DNA of 64,000 nucleotides from contig NZ_LUUI01000117.1 in assembly GCF_001644015.1 (NCBI RefSeq), positions 1-64,000 of the forward strand, given 5' to 3'. This document shows positions 26,842 to 35,001 of the stretch, piece after piece (position 1 is the first letter of the stretch; each line of letters starts with the position of its first letter). The translations under genes and the position numbers were made by a program. This DNA comes from Methylomonas lenta. Lineage in GTDB: Bacteria > Pseudomonadota > Gammaproteobacteria > Methylococcales > Methylomonadaceae. The notes beneath the pieces were generated by a model. It saw only the letters and a program-made list of their open reading frames with translations, had not been told where the DNA came from and did no database searches.

Positions 26842-26958
26842 ATGTCCGCAAGCACAAAACCTCAAACGCCACCACCATCAACCCATAAGGGCTGGAATTA
26901 CGATAGTTATTTCCAGGCGCTCATGAAACATAAGAGCACTAATCAAACCAACGGCTAG
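26842..26958 (+). CDS. 38-residue small ORF
   Basis: ATG at 26842 preceded by AAGAGG at a good distance, 38 codons, stop TAG. The peptide has a proline/threonine-rich start and a middle GWNYDSYFQALMKHK that looks like an amphipathic helix. It is too short for ordinary ORF calling and unrecognised. The next gene starts 42 bases downstream on the same strand, so an operon with the DCC protein is possible. Confidence 0.45.
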   Translation: MSASTKPQTPPPSTHKGWNYDSYFQALMKHKSTNQTNG

Positions 26959-27000
26959 CTAAAGCGATGCAGGTTTTTTTAGCAAATTGATTTTTACAAC

Positions 27001-27423
27001 ATGGTTTGCATCAAAATGACGAATAGCACCGATATTCCGCATGAATTTGTTTTGTTTTATGACGGTCAATGTCCGATCTGCCAAAAAGAAGTCGCTTGGT
27101 TGCGTTGGAAAAACAACCAACACAAACTAGGGTTTCAGGATATTAACCAAGCAGATTTTGATGCCAGTGTTTATGGTAAAACCCATGACGAGCTGATGGC
27201 AGAAATCCACGGAGTCTACGCTGACGGTCGTCTGATCAAAGGCGTAGAAGTCTTCTACGCAGCTTATGCCGCGGTTGGACTGGGCTGGATAATGGCACCG
27301 ACGCGCTGGCCACTGCTGAAACCATTGTTTAATGCGTTATATAGTATATTTGCACGCAACCGCTTGAGTCTGGGGCGGTTGCTATCTAAAAAATCCTGTG
27401 AAAAAGGCAATTGTCGAATCTAA
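27001..27423 (+). CDS. DCC-family thiol-disulfide oxidoreductase
   Basis: A 140-residue thioredoxin-fold protein (DUF393/YuxK type). FYDGQCPICQKEVAWLR (about 19-35) carries the DGxCPxC motif, followed by the DINQADF strand and GVEVFYAAYAAVG. A C-terminal CEKGNC pair adds two cysteines. Probably a cytoplasmic redox protein. An in-frame ATG at 27016 is an alternative start; neither has a good ribosome-binding site. Confidence 0.85.
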   Translation: MVCIKMTNSTDIPHEFVLFYDGQCPICQKEVAWLRWKNNQHKLGFQDINQADFDASVYGKTHDELMAEIHGVYADGRLIKGVEVFYAAYAAVGLGWIMAPTRWPLLKPLFNALYSIFARNRLSLGRLLSKKSCEKGNCRI

Positions 27424-27618
27424 CTTATTGCTTATCCTTGTCAGAAATAAGAAACTTCAACAACCATTGACTTATATCAGCGAATTTATCCTCGTGGAAG
27501 CAATTAAAATTCAAAAATCAGCCTTCGAGATTGGTTTTCTGAAATTAGAGAATTCACAGTTCCAATCATGAAGCGACAATCAGAAATTTTAATGCACGTC
27601 AGTTTCAGGCTTGAAAAC

Positions 27619-27678
27619 TGCCGTTGAACACCAGCTATAACAGCTAAAAAACTCGGGGCGAAGCTTTTAACAACGGCA
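27619..27678. repeat. inverted repeat at the 3' end of the nucleotidyltransferase cassette
   Basis: TGCCGTTG (27619-27626) and CAACGGCA (27671-27678) form a perfect 8-bp inverted repeat across 44 bases. It starts four bases beyond the stop of the membrane-protein gene. It lacks the RYYYAAC/GTTRRRY arrangement of an attC site. It may mark a cassette end or act as a long-loop transcription stop. Confidence 0.3.
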
Positions 27679-27681
27679 CTG

Positions 27682-28134
27682 TTAGATTTTTTTAATATCA
27701 AATAGAAACAGAATTAATGGTAACAAGAAGAGCACCAAATAAGGCAACCAAAAGATGATTCTCTTAAGTGCTAATAACTTGATTAAGCCACTCCAACTTG
27801 GTGTATCAACGTCAGTGCCAATCGTTTCGGGGAACCTGGGGTGTTCATCGTTTGCGATGAAATCATTTAAAGTGCGCTCGATGGCTATAGACTTATCAAT
27901 GTACTGGTCCTGCAGTCTGCGATATCCAGACTCGAGAACAAAGAAAAGTACGCAAAGAAGAACCGTAAGTAAATATAATATCGGTGATGATGAATTGTAA
28001 GTGTAAGCAATTAATCCAGCTGCAGTTGCGAAAAATGTCGATCTGATTTTCCACGCACTTTCGCCCATTCCTTTGGCTAGGCCTTGATATACTTCCCATG
28101 CCTTTAATGCAATATCCTTATTGTTTTCAGTCAC
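27682..28134 (-). CDS. membrane protein of the nucleotidyltransferase cassette
   Basis: A 150-residue protein. After a cytoplasmic helical start come two membrane helices in a hairpin (about 32-46 and 50-68). A charged stretch ESGYRRLQDQYIDKSIAIERTLNDF (about 68-92) and a linker lead to a third hydrophobic segment (about 124-147). A two-helix hairpin followed by an aromatic/charged helix recalls the 2TM and SLATT-type putative effectors described with nucleotide-second-messenger systems, but I cannot assign a family. It overlaps the upstream gene by eight bases. Confidence 0.6.
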   Translation of the reverse strand: MTENNKDIALKAWEVYQGLAKGMGESAWKIRSTFFATAAGLIAYTYNSSSPILYLLTVLLCVLFFVLESGYRRLQDQYIDKSIAIERTLNDFIANDEHPRFPETIGTDVDTPSWSGLIKLLALKRIIFWLPYLVLFLLPLILFLFDIKKI

Positions 28135-28465
28135 CGCGAAACGCTCCTATAAGGTGAGCCAAATCGTTGGTTAGGAACTTCTTTATTTCTCCGGCATGAT
28201 CTCGGTAGTCCTTGCAAAATAGCAGATCTTGATTTTTAAGCATGTTTTTTAAACGCATTACAACCGGTGAACTACTAGTACTTGAGTTAACTTTCTGCCT
28301 AAAGACCATCCTATTGGTACAAGGCTCATCAAAAAGCTTAACACTCAATTCGTCTAGCAACTTATCGTAAGTTGCTTGCAACTGAAGTCGTTTTGCGCCC
28401 GAGCAGTACGAATCTGGATCATTGATTGCGGTTATAAGCCTTGATTTTGTGTCTTTAGATATCAT
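28127..28465 (-). CDS. small helical protein of the nucleotidyltransferase cassette
   Basis: A 112-residue soluble protein starting at the ATG at 28465, which overlaps the nucleotidyltransferase stop by 11 bases; an upstream in-frame start would add eight residues. It is charged and mostly helical (QLQATYDKLLDELSVKLF, VVMRLKNMLKNQ). I see no HEPN-type R-x4-6-H motif and recognise no family. Overlaps at both ends imply co-translation with its two neighbours. Confidence 0.55.
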   Translation of the reverse strand: MISKDTKSRLITAINDPDSYCSGAKRLQLQATYDKLLDELSVKLFDEPCTNRMVFRQKVNSSTSSSPVVMRLKNMLKNQDLLFCKDYRDHAGEIKKFLTNDLAHLIGAFRGD

Positions 28466-29093
28466 TAGCCAGCCTTGCGATTTGTCCATTTAATCGACGA
28501 TTCCATTCATTGGCGGATTTCTCAAATTCTGTCATTAGCTGAAGCGAAATTGGCATTGATCGTTCGTATACGGCATTTGCAAGAATCAATGTGTGTGCAT
28601 CAGTACTTGTCAATCCGCACCCAGCCTCTAATGCCACCATTTTTTCAAAATCATACTGCTTCCGGGAAGCCAGCTGAAATATACCTATGTTCTTTAGACA
28701 CTTGAAAATATTAGAAAGATATGGAACAAAAGACAACTCATAACCAGGATAACTGTCAATATATTCTAATACCTCGAGGTATTCGTTAATAGGGGCTATG
28801 AAGTTGTCTGAAACCACGAAGTTTTCTCTTAATTTATTCCATTGATCGCTATCACCGTCGAGAAGTCTTCCTTCGAAAAAAGCATGATAAAGGAAAAGAG
28901 AACCTGCATCATACAACTTAAAAAACGAATTTAAATCATAGTCTACGTATGACAAGGGAAGATGCTGATTTATATTTGCCGGCTTCATAACAGACATTGT
29001 GTGACCAATTCGAAGCATATCGATATCACTATTAAGGTCTCCGGTACCTCTGGCAAACGAACCGATTAATAATGTGTATTTTGTATTGACCAT
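28455..29093 (-). CDS. nucleotidyltransferase-domain protein
   Basis: A 212-residue protein. Residues 9-27 carry the polymerase-beta-type motif GSFARGTGDLNSDIDML, with the two metal-binding aspartates in SDID. A third acidic strand VDYDL lies near residue 50, and FLYHAFFEGRLLDGD (about 68-82) fits the usual helix after the palm. The remaining 130 residues are helical. Length and motif fit minimal nucleotidyltransferases better than canonical 300-400-residue CD-NTases. First gene of a three-gene overlapping cassette. An in-frame TAG just upstream fixes the start near 29093. Confidence 0.75.
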   Translation of the reverse strand: MVNTKYTLLIGSFARGTGDLNSDIDMLRIGHTMSVMKPANINQHLPLSYVDYDLNSFFKLYDAGSLFLYHAFFEGRLLDGDSDQWNKLRENFVVSDNFIAPINEYLEVLEYIDSYPGYELSFVPYLSNIFKCLKNIGIFQLASRKQYDFEKMVALEAGCGLTSTDAHTLILANAVYERSMPISLQLMTEFEKSANEWNRRLNGQIARLANDI

Positions 29094-29114
29094 TTCAGAA
29101 ATCTAGCTAGTGCC

Positions 29115-29213
29115 GTAGGCGGTGTAGAGCAACGCGAAACCCAGCATATGCTTTGAAATATCCGAGCTTATCAGCTTCGAAGACGTGTTTCATTATCATT
29201 CAACCCAGCCTAC
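29115..29213. repeat. REP-like element pair
   Basis: GTAGGCGGTGTAGAGCAACG followed by CGAAACCCAGC (29115-29146) has the GTAG head and imperfect hairpin of REP-type intergenic repeats. The inverted remnant CCCAGCCTAC lies at 29204-29213, giving a head-to-head pair. It sits just upstream of the nucleotidyltransferase cassette. Confidence 0.5.
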
Positions 29214-29310
29214 TTCTGCATACTAGAGAATTGCAGACATCTAAAAATATGAATTGTGAATGCCTTTTATGGGGCAAACTTGGCATTTCCCTGTCTAATT
29301 TAATAAAAAA

Positions 29311-29338
29311 TCCCCATTACCGTTATTAATAATGGGGA
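29311..29338 (-). terminator. Rho-independent terminator of the oad operon
   Basis: TCCCCATTA / TAATGGGGA form a perfect 9-bp stem with a 10-base loop. On the minus strand it is followed by TTTTTTATTAAATT. It lies 87 bases beyond the oadB stop. Confidence 0.85.
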
Positions 29339-29424
29339 CTATGCCTGCTTTGTGTCAGCTAGCCACACTTTAAGCTAATGACTTGGGGTTAACACCAGCT
29401 TTTTTAGTTCGTTAGTCTAAACAG

Positions 29425-30552
29425 CTATTTGATCAAGCTCAACAACACCCCTGCCGCAACCGCAGAACCAATAACACCAGCCACATTCGGCCCCATGGCA
29501 TGCATCAATAAAAAATTATACGGATTACTTTCCTGGCCCACTTTATTGGCCACTCGGGCGGCCATCGGTACGGCTGAAACTCCTGCTGCTCCAATTAAGG
29601 GGTTAATAGGCGTGCTGCTAAAGCGGTTCATGACTTTAGCCATTAACACGCCACTGGCAGTTCCAATTGAAAAAGCAATCGCACCCAAGCCCAATATTCC
29701 CAGGGTTTCCATTTTCAAAAATGCTTCGGCACTGAGTTTTGAACCCACAGCCAAGCCTAAGAAAATGGTGACAATGTTAATTAATTCGTTTTGTGCCGTT
29801 TTGCTGATTCTGTCGACCACGCCCGACGCATTCATCAAATTACCAAAGCTGAACATGCCTACCAAAGGTGCAGCAGAAGGCAGCAACAACGCCGTCAGAG
29901 TTATCAACATCAAAGGAAAAACAATTTTTTCGGTCTTACTGACAACTCTGAGTTGCTGCATTTCGATTTTTCGTTCAGCTTCCGTGGTGAGCGCCCGCAT
30001 GATAGGCGGCTGTATCAAAGGCACCAATGCCATATAAGAGTATGCAGCTACCGCAATAGCGCCCAATAATTCCGGCGCCAACTTAGAGGCTACGTAAATA
30101 GCCGTCGGTCCATCGGCACCACCGATAATGGCAATCGCAGCAGCCTGTTTTAAGTCAAAATTCATGCCCGGCACGACGTTTAAGGCCAACGCACCGAACA
30201 AAGTTGCGAAAATACCAAATTGTGCTGCAGCACCTAAAAACAGGGTTTTGGGGTTAGCCAACATAGGACCAAAATCCGTCATCGCTCCCACCCCCATAAA
30301 AATTAATAGCGGGAACACGCCGGATTTAATGCCGCCATACAAATAATAAAGTATGCCGCCTTCATCGATCATACCCGCTACCGGGATGTTACTCAGAATA
30401 GCGCCAAAACCAATCGGCAATAACAACAAGGGTTCAAAACCCTTTTTAATGGCAAGAAACAGCAGCAGAAACCCCACCGCCATCATGATGGCTTGTGGCC
30501 CGGTAATGTTGTACAGGCCGGTACTTTCCCACAACAGTGTTAAATTTTCCAT
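29425..30552 (-). CDS. oadB: Na+-translocating decarboxylase beta subunit
   Basis: A 375-residue inner-membrane protein with about nine hydrophobic segments. [21 protein letters not shown] (about 143) carries the conserved aspartate of the Na+ channel, and [18 protein letters not shown] (about 320) the second conserved region. It couples carboxybiotin decarboxylation on OadA to Na+ export. Last gene of oadG-oadA-oadB. Confidence 0.95.
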   Translation of the reverse strand: MENLTLLWESTGLYNITGPQAIMMAVGFLLLFLAIKKGFEPLLLLPIGFGAILSNIPVAGMIDEGGILYYLYGGIKSGVFPLLIFMGVGAMTDFGPMLANPKTLFLGAAAQFGIFATLFGALALNVVPGMNFDLKQAAAIAIIGGADGPTAIYVASKLAPELLGAIAVAAYSYMALVPLIQPPIMRALTTEAERKIEMQQLRVVSKTEKIVFPLMLITLTALLLPSAAPLVGMFSFGNLMNASGVVDRISKTAQNELINIVTIFLGLAVGSKLSAEAFLKMETLGILGLGAIAFSIGTASGVLMAKVMNRFSSTPINPLIGAAGVSAVPMAARVANKVGQESNPYNFLLMHAMGPNVAGVIGSAVAAGVLLSLIK

Positions 30553-30614
30553 GAATGTTTTTTGATTATTTCAGATCAAACCGCGGGGCTTTAAGGCCCC
30601 GCAGCATGTTATTG

Positions 30615-32423
30615 TTACAGGGTGACCAACACGTCGCCTACCGAAACGCTATCGCCTTGCTGGACATTGACAGCCGTGACGATACCGCCGACTTTGGCGC
30701 GAATTTCAGTTTCCATTTTCATGGCTTCCATCACCAAAACAACATCGCCTTCTGCAATATGCGCCCCGATATTGACATTGACCTTCAGTACCACACCTGC
30801 CAACGGTGATACGACCACACCATGACCACTGACAATAGGCGGCGTAATCACCAAATCCGGTCCTACCTGCATCCGGGGGGCCGCTTGTAACGTTACATTG
30901 GAGCCAGCAGGACCCACGGCAACGTTGTAATTGCGCCCATCGACATTGACGGTATACATTTCTGTTGGGCTATCCGCAACTGCAGCGCTTTGACTAGCCG
31001 CCGGCGCTACAGCGCTTGCTGCTTCTGGATTAGGTGCGGGTTCAAATGCAGCTGGATTGCCACGATTTTGCAAAAACTTCCAGCCCACCTGAGCAAACAT
31101 GCCATCAATCAGCGCATCTTCTTCGATAAACTCTGACAATTTCAGGCCTTCTTCATCGGCTTTGCGTTTAGTTTCGGCGATCAATTTGTCCATTTCCGCT
31201 TCAAGCAAATCGGCCGGACGGCAGGTGATCGGTTCGGCACCATTTAGTACTTTTGCCTGCAATTCTTTATTAACCGGAGCGGGGGCTGCGCCGTATTCGC
31301 CCTTCAAAATACCAGCTGTTTCCTTACTAATGGTTTTATAACGTTCGCCAGCGAGTACGTTCAACACGGCTTGAGTGCCAACAATTTGCGAAGTTGGTGT
31401 CACTAATGGAATAAAGCCCAAATCTTCACGTACACGTGGGATCTCCAGCAATACTTCATCAAATTTATCTGCTGCCCCCTGCTCTCTCAGCTGGCTTTCC
31501 ATATTAGTCAGCATGCCACCAGGTACCTGCGACACCAGAATACGACCATCAACCCCTTTCAGGCTGCCTTCAAACTGGGCGTATTTTTTACGGACATCTC
31601 GGAAGTAAGCAGCGATTTTTTCCAACTTGACCAAATCTAAGCCGGTATCATTAGGTTGGTCTTGCAAACTGGCTACGATGGTTTCAGTGGGGCTATGACC
31701 ATAGGTCATACTTAACGATGAAATCGCAGTATCTGCGTTATCCAGTCCTGCTTCTATGGCTTTTATATAAGTGCCTACACTTAAGCCGGTAGTGGCATGA
31801 CATTGCATGTGTATTGGAATTGAAACGGCTTTTTTCAGTTTGCTGATCAATTCGTAAGCATCGTAAGGTCGCAATAAACCTGCCATGTCTTTAATACAGA
31901 TAGAGTGCGCACCCATGTCTTCAATGATGCGGCCTTGCTCGACCCATTTAGCAATTGTATGCACCGGGCTGGTCGTATAGGAAATAGTCCCTTGGGCATG
32001 TGCATCGGTGTTTAACACGGCTTTAACGGCTCGCTCGATATTGCGCATATCGTTCATAGCATCGAAAACACGGAATACATCAATACCGTTAACCACGCAA
32101 CGCTCGACAAACTTATCCACTACATCATCAGCATAATGACGATAGCCAAGGATATTCTGACCGCGAAACAGCATTTGCTGAGGGGTATTGGGCATAGCTT
32201 TTTTCAAAAGACGCAAGCGCTCCCAGGGATCTTCGCCCAGATAACGAATACAAGCGTCAAAGGTGGCTCCACCCCAGGATTCAATGGACCAGTAACCTAT
32301 TTGATCCAGTTGTTCACAAATCGGCAGCATATCTTCAATGCGTAACCGGGTTGCCAGGATGGATTGATGAGCGTCGCGTAATACGACTTCTGTAATTCCT
32401 AAAGGTTTTTTTACCTTTGCCAC
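30615..32423 (-). CDS. oadA: oxaloacetate decarboxylase alpha subunit (carboxyltransferase plus biotin carrier)
   Basis: A 602-residue protein. The N-terminal carboxyltransferase barrel has [10 protein letters not shown] with the metal-binding aspartate and [11 protein letters not shown] (about 43), MQCHATTGL gives two metal-binding histidines, and [12 protein letters not shown] follows. A proline/alanine-rich linker (about 455-490) leads to a biotinyl domain with EAMKME (about 566), the lysine biotinylated by BirA. Pyruvate carboxylase subunit B is related, but the oadG/oadB neighbours decide. Confidence 0.93.
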   Translation of the reverse strand: MAKVKKPLGITEVVLRDAHQSILATRLRIEDMLPICEQLDQIGYWSIESWGGATFDACIRYLGEDPWERLRLLKKAMPNTPQQMLFRGQNILGYRHYADDVVDKFVERCVVNGIDVFRVFDAMNDMRNIERAVKAVLNTDAHAQGTISYTTSPVHTIAKWVEQGRIIEDMGAHSICIKDMAGLLRPYDAYELISKLKKAVSIPIHMQCHATTGLSVGTYIKAIEAGLDNADTAISSLSMTYGHSPTETIVASLQDQPNDTGLDLVKLEKIAAYFRDVRKKYAQFEGSLKGVDGRILVSQVPGGMLTNMESQLREQGAADKFDEVLLEIPRVREDLGFIPLVTPTSQIVGTQAVLNVLAGERYKTISKETAGILKGEYGAAPAPVNKELQAKVLNGAEPITCRPADLLEAEMDKLIAETKRKADEEGLKLSEFIEEDALIDGMFAQVGWKFLQNRGNPAAFEPAPNPEAASAVAPAASQSAAVADSPTEMYTVNVDGRNYNVAVGPAGSNVTLQAAPRMQVGPDLVITPPIVSGHGVVVSPLAGVVLKVNVNIGAHIAEGDVVLVMEAMKMETEIRAKVGGIVTAVNVQQGDSVSVGDVLVTL

Positions 32424-32513
32424 TCTTGTTTCTCCTAATAGTGCCTTGTGGGTCGGTTTACGAGTACCTTGTGGGTAATGATGCGTTGTACCTAAATAAC
32501 GATAACAACAAGC

Positions 32514-32753
32514 TTAGTCTTTTTTGCGATGTTTCAAACGATATTGATGTACGGCTGCACTGATAGCTGCGATGGTACCGAGATCATCGCCGTGATGGCT
32601 ACCAGCGTTCTGAGCGCCCGACATATCCGGGAAAAAACGTAATATGGTCGATGACATGACCTTGATGGCGACAATCAGCATCGCCAGGAAACTGAATACC
32701 ATGCCCATACCGATCAGCATCAGCTCAATTCCAGAGGTAATGAGTTCATTCAT
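32514..32753 (-). CDS. oadG: oxaloacetate decarboxylase gamma subunit
   Basis: A 79-residue protein. The ATG at 32753 gives the family start MNELITSGIELMLIGMGMVF, with a single membrane helix at about 8-35 and a histidine-rich polar tail (GSHHGDD). It anchors OadA to OadB. First of the three oad genes. Confidence 0.85.
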   Translation of the reverse strand: MNELITSGIELMLIGMGMVFSFLAMLIVAIKVMSSTILRFFPDMSGAQNAGSHHGDDLGTIAAISAAVHQYRLKHRKKD

Positions 32754-32935
32754 TTTGTTACAACCGTAATGACAAGTAAGCTGCATTATCTCCAAAAGCT
32801 TATGATTAAACAATCTTGCAAGGCCTTAGGTATACGAAGTATTGCGCAGAAAATGGTCAGCAAAGAGCAAAATAAACTCAAATCTGCTTACAATTACAAC
32901 CCAACAAACAAAATCCTTCAGCGAAATCTCTCCTC

Positions 32936-33841
32936 ATGCCATTACTAACTGCAAGTTTTGATGTACTTTGCCTTGGCCATGCCAGTTACGATCTGGTTTT
33001 CTCTGTTCCACACCATCCTAATGCAGATGAAAAACTGTTTGCCGATAGCTTACTGGGTTGCGGCGGCGGGCCGGCGGCTAATGCGGCAGTCACTGTTGCC
33101 AAACTGGGTTTTAAAGCCGCTTTTGCCGGCTATTTGGGGCGGGACGCATACGGCGACAACCATCTAAAAGAACTACAAATCGCTGGTGTCAGCACGGATT
33201 GGGTAATCCGTGGCGATTCCCCCACCCCGCTATCTGTCATTATGGTAAAGCCGGACGGCAAACGCGCATTGATCAATTACAAAGGTAATACAAAAGCTTT
33301 ACCAGCTGACAGCATTGATTTTTCTGAAGTCAGCGCAAAAACCATTTTATTCGATGGCCACGAACCACAACTTTCCTTGGCTTTATTGGAAAAATTTAAT
33401 CATAAAACCATTCACAGCATACTCGACGCCGGCTCTTTACACGACGGCACTCGGGCTTTAATGGACAAAGTTAGCTATTTGGTGTGTTCGGAAAAATTTG
33501 CATTGGAATTTGCAAAAGATACCAAATCCGCCTTATCGCAACTTGCAGCTTTATCGCCCAATGTAGTCATCACGCTGGGAGAACAGGGCCTAATTTGGCA
33601 GCGCGGACAGGAAAGTGGTCAGTTAGCTGCTCCGCCGGTAACTGCAGTCGATACCACTGGTGCCGGCGATGCTTTTCACGGCGCTTTTGCTGCCGCTATT
33701 GCAGCCAAGTTGGATTGGCTAGAAGTATTGCGTTACGCCAGTGTCGCCGGCGCCTTATGCTGCACGAAAATGGGCGCACGTCTCGGGTTGCCCAGTTTGC
33801 AGCAACACAGCCAGTTGATGTCGAGCTGGCAACCCACTTAA
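32936..33841 (+). CDS. PfkB-family sugar kinase
   Basis: A 301-residue ribokinase-fold enzyme. GCGGGPAANAAVTVAKLG (about 42) is the PfkB substrate signature and DTTGAGDAFHGAF (about 240) the ATP/catalytic-aspartate signature. The substrate cannot be assigned; ribokinase, KDG kinase and sulfofructose kinase all share this pattern. It is convergent with the lysR gene, whose end is ten bases away. Confidence 0.88.
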   Translation: MPLLTASFDVLCLGHASYDLVFSVPHHPNADEKLFADSLLGCGGGPAANAAVTVAKLGFKAAFAGYLGRDAYGDNHLKELQIAGVSTDWVIRGDSPTPLSVIMVKPDGKRALINYKGNTKALPADSIDFSEVSAKTILFDGHEPQLSLALLEKFNHKTIHSILDAGSLHDGTRALMDKVSYLVCSEKFALEFAKDTKSALSQLAALSPNVVITLGEQGLIWQRGQESGQLAAPPVTAVDTTGAGDAFHGAFAAAIAAKLDWLEVLRYASVAGALCCTKMGARLGLPSLQQHSQLMSSWQPT

Positions 33842-33851
33842 GCACGCACGA

Positions 33852-34736
33852 TTAACGTTCAAAATACGCTAATAAAAAATCCACGAATGTCGTCAACTTG
33901 GCCGGATAAAATCGACGCTGTAGATAGGTGGCGTATACCGCCAACGCCGGTCGACGATATTCTTGCAAAATCTCTACTAATTCACCGCTTTGCAGATAAG
34001 ACACCACCGACAAGCGCGGAGCTTGCACTATCCCCATACCCAATGCCGCAGCTTGACACAATGCCCGACCATTATTAGAGGCTAAAACCCAATCAGTTTT
34101 GATTTTTTTCTGTGCACCGTCGACGTTGAACAACCAATATTCACCATGCGGCGTATCAACATAATGCAGACATTGATGCTGCGTTAAATCATCGATAGTT
34201 TTAGGACAGCCTTTTGCGGCAAAATAGTCCGGCGATGCGTAAGTGCAAAGCTCGGTTTCGGCTATTTTGCGCGCTACCACACCCGGATCGAGCTTATTCG
34301 TCACCAGTAACGAAATATCGAAACGGCCATCGCGTAAATTAGGCGGTTTGTTATCCAGCGACATCAAAATTTTGATCTCAGGATAAGTTCGCAGAAACTG
34401 TTCTATGGCGGGCACCATATAAATACCGCCAAAATCGATAGGTGCACTGATTTTGATCTGACCTTTAACACGCTCCCCAAGCAATGTAGTGGAAGCTTCT
34501 AATTCACTAAGATCCTCCAGCAATTGTTTACTACGGTTGTAATAGGCTTCACCGGCACTGGTCAGATTCAGACTGCGGGTAGTGCGATTCAGTAATACCA
34601 CACCTAGCGATGCTTCCAATTGCGCCATGTATTTGCTGATCATCATTGTCGAAAGCTTCATTTCCTTGGCTACAGCGGAAAAAGTACCCAGCTCGACTAT
34701 CCGGCAAAACACCTGCATGTTGTTGAATTTATCCAT
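33852..34736 (-). CDS. LysR-family transcriptional regulator
   Basis: A 294-residue regulator: N-terminal HTH (MQVFCRIVELGTFSAVAKEMKLSTMMISKYMAQLE) and C-terminal periplasmic-binding-fold effector domain (IKISAPIDFGGIYMVPAIEQF). It belongs to the broad CrgA/YhjC-like group. Target and ligand unknown. The adjacent genes are convergent or distant, so context does not name a target. Confidence 0.9.
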   Translation of the reverse strand: MDKFNNMQVFCRIVELGTFSAVAKEMKLSTMMISKYMAQLEASLGVVLLNRTTRSLNLTSAGEAYYNRSKQLLEDLSELEASTTLLGERVKGQIKISAPIDFGGIYMVPAIEQFLRTYPEIKILMSLDNKPPNLRDGRFDISLLVTNKLDPGVVARKIAETELCTYASPDYFAAKGCPKTIDDLTQHQCLHYVDTPHGEYWLFNVDGAQKKIKTDWVLASNNGRALCQAAALGMGIVQAPRLSVVSYLQSGELVEILQEYRRPALAVYATYLQRRFYPAKLTTFVDFLLAYFER

Positions 34737-34917
34737 AGCGACCTACTATAAACCTAAAGTTTATATTTTCAGTACGCCAAACAGGAATATCTGCCGCATA
34801 ACTTCAAAAACTATTGACATTTATTGAGCCGGTTACACTTTGGATAGGCGCATAAATAATGTCCCGAATCTCCGGCAACTTTCCCTACGCTACGCACTGC
34901 TATTAAAAGCTGACACC

Positions 34918-34943
34918 GGAGTACAAACCTAGGTTTGCACTCC
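34918..34943. repeat. 26-bp near-perfect palindrome between lysR and pbpC
   Basis: GGAGT, one base, then the perfect 14-base palindrome CAAACCTAGGTTTG, one base, then ACTCC. No T-run follows immediately. It lies 59 bases beyond the pbpC stop and upstream of lysR. It could be a weak bidirectional terminator or an operator for the regulator. Confidence 0.45.
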
Positions 34944-35001
34944 AAAATAGTAGTTTGATTTAGGCAGCAAGAAAAATTTTGTGGGCAGAATTTTTAGCAC
35001 A

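Noticed and set aside
27619..27689. attC site at the end of the nucleotidyltransferase cassette (ATCTAAC overlaps the stop)
   Set aside because: No GTTRRRY partner box at a suitable distance; the 8-bp repeat has the wrong polarity.
27504..27701. 65-codon minus-strand ORF at the end of the nucleotidyltransferase cassette
   Set aside because: It overlaps the membrane-protein gene and an inverted repeat, with no ribosome-binding site.
28127..29093. HEPN/MNT toxin-antitoxin reading of the nucleotidyltransferase pair
   Set aside because: The partner lacks the HEPN R-x4-6-H motif and a third membrane gene is coupled.
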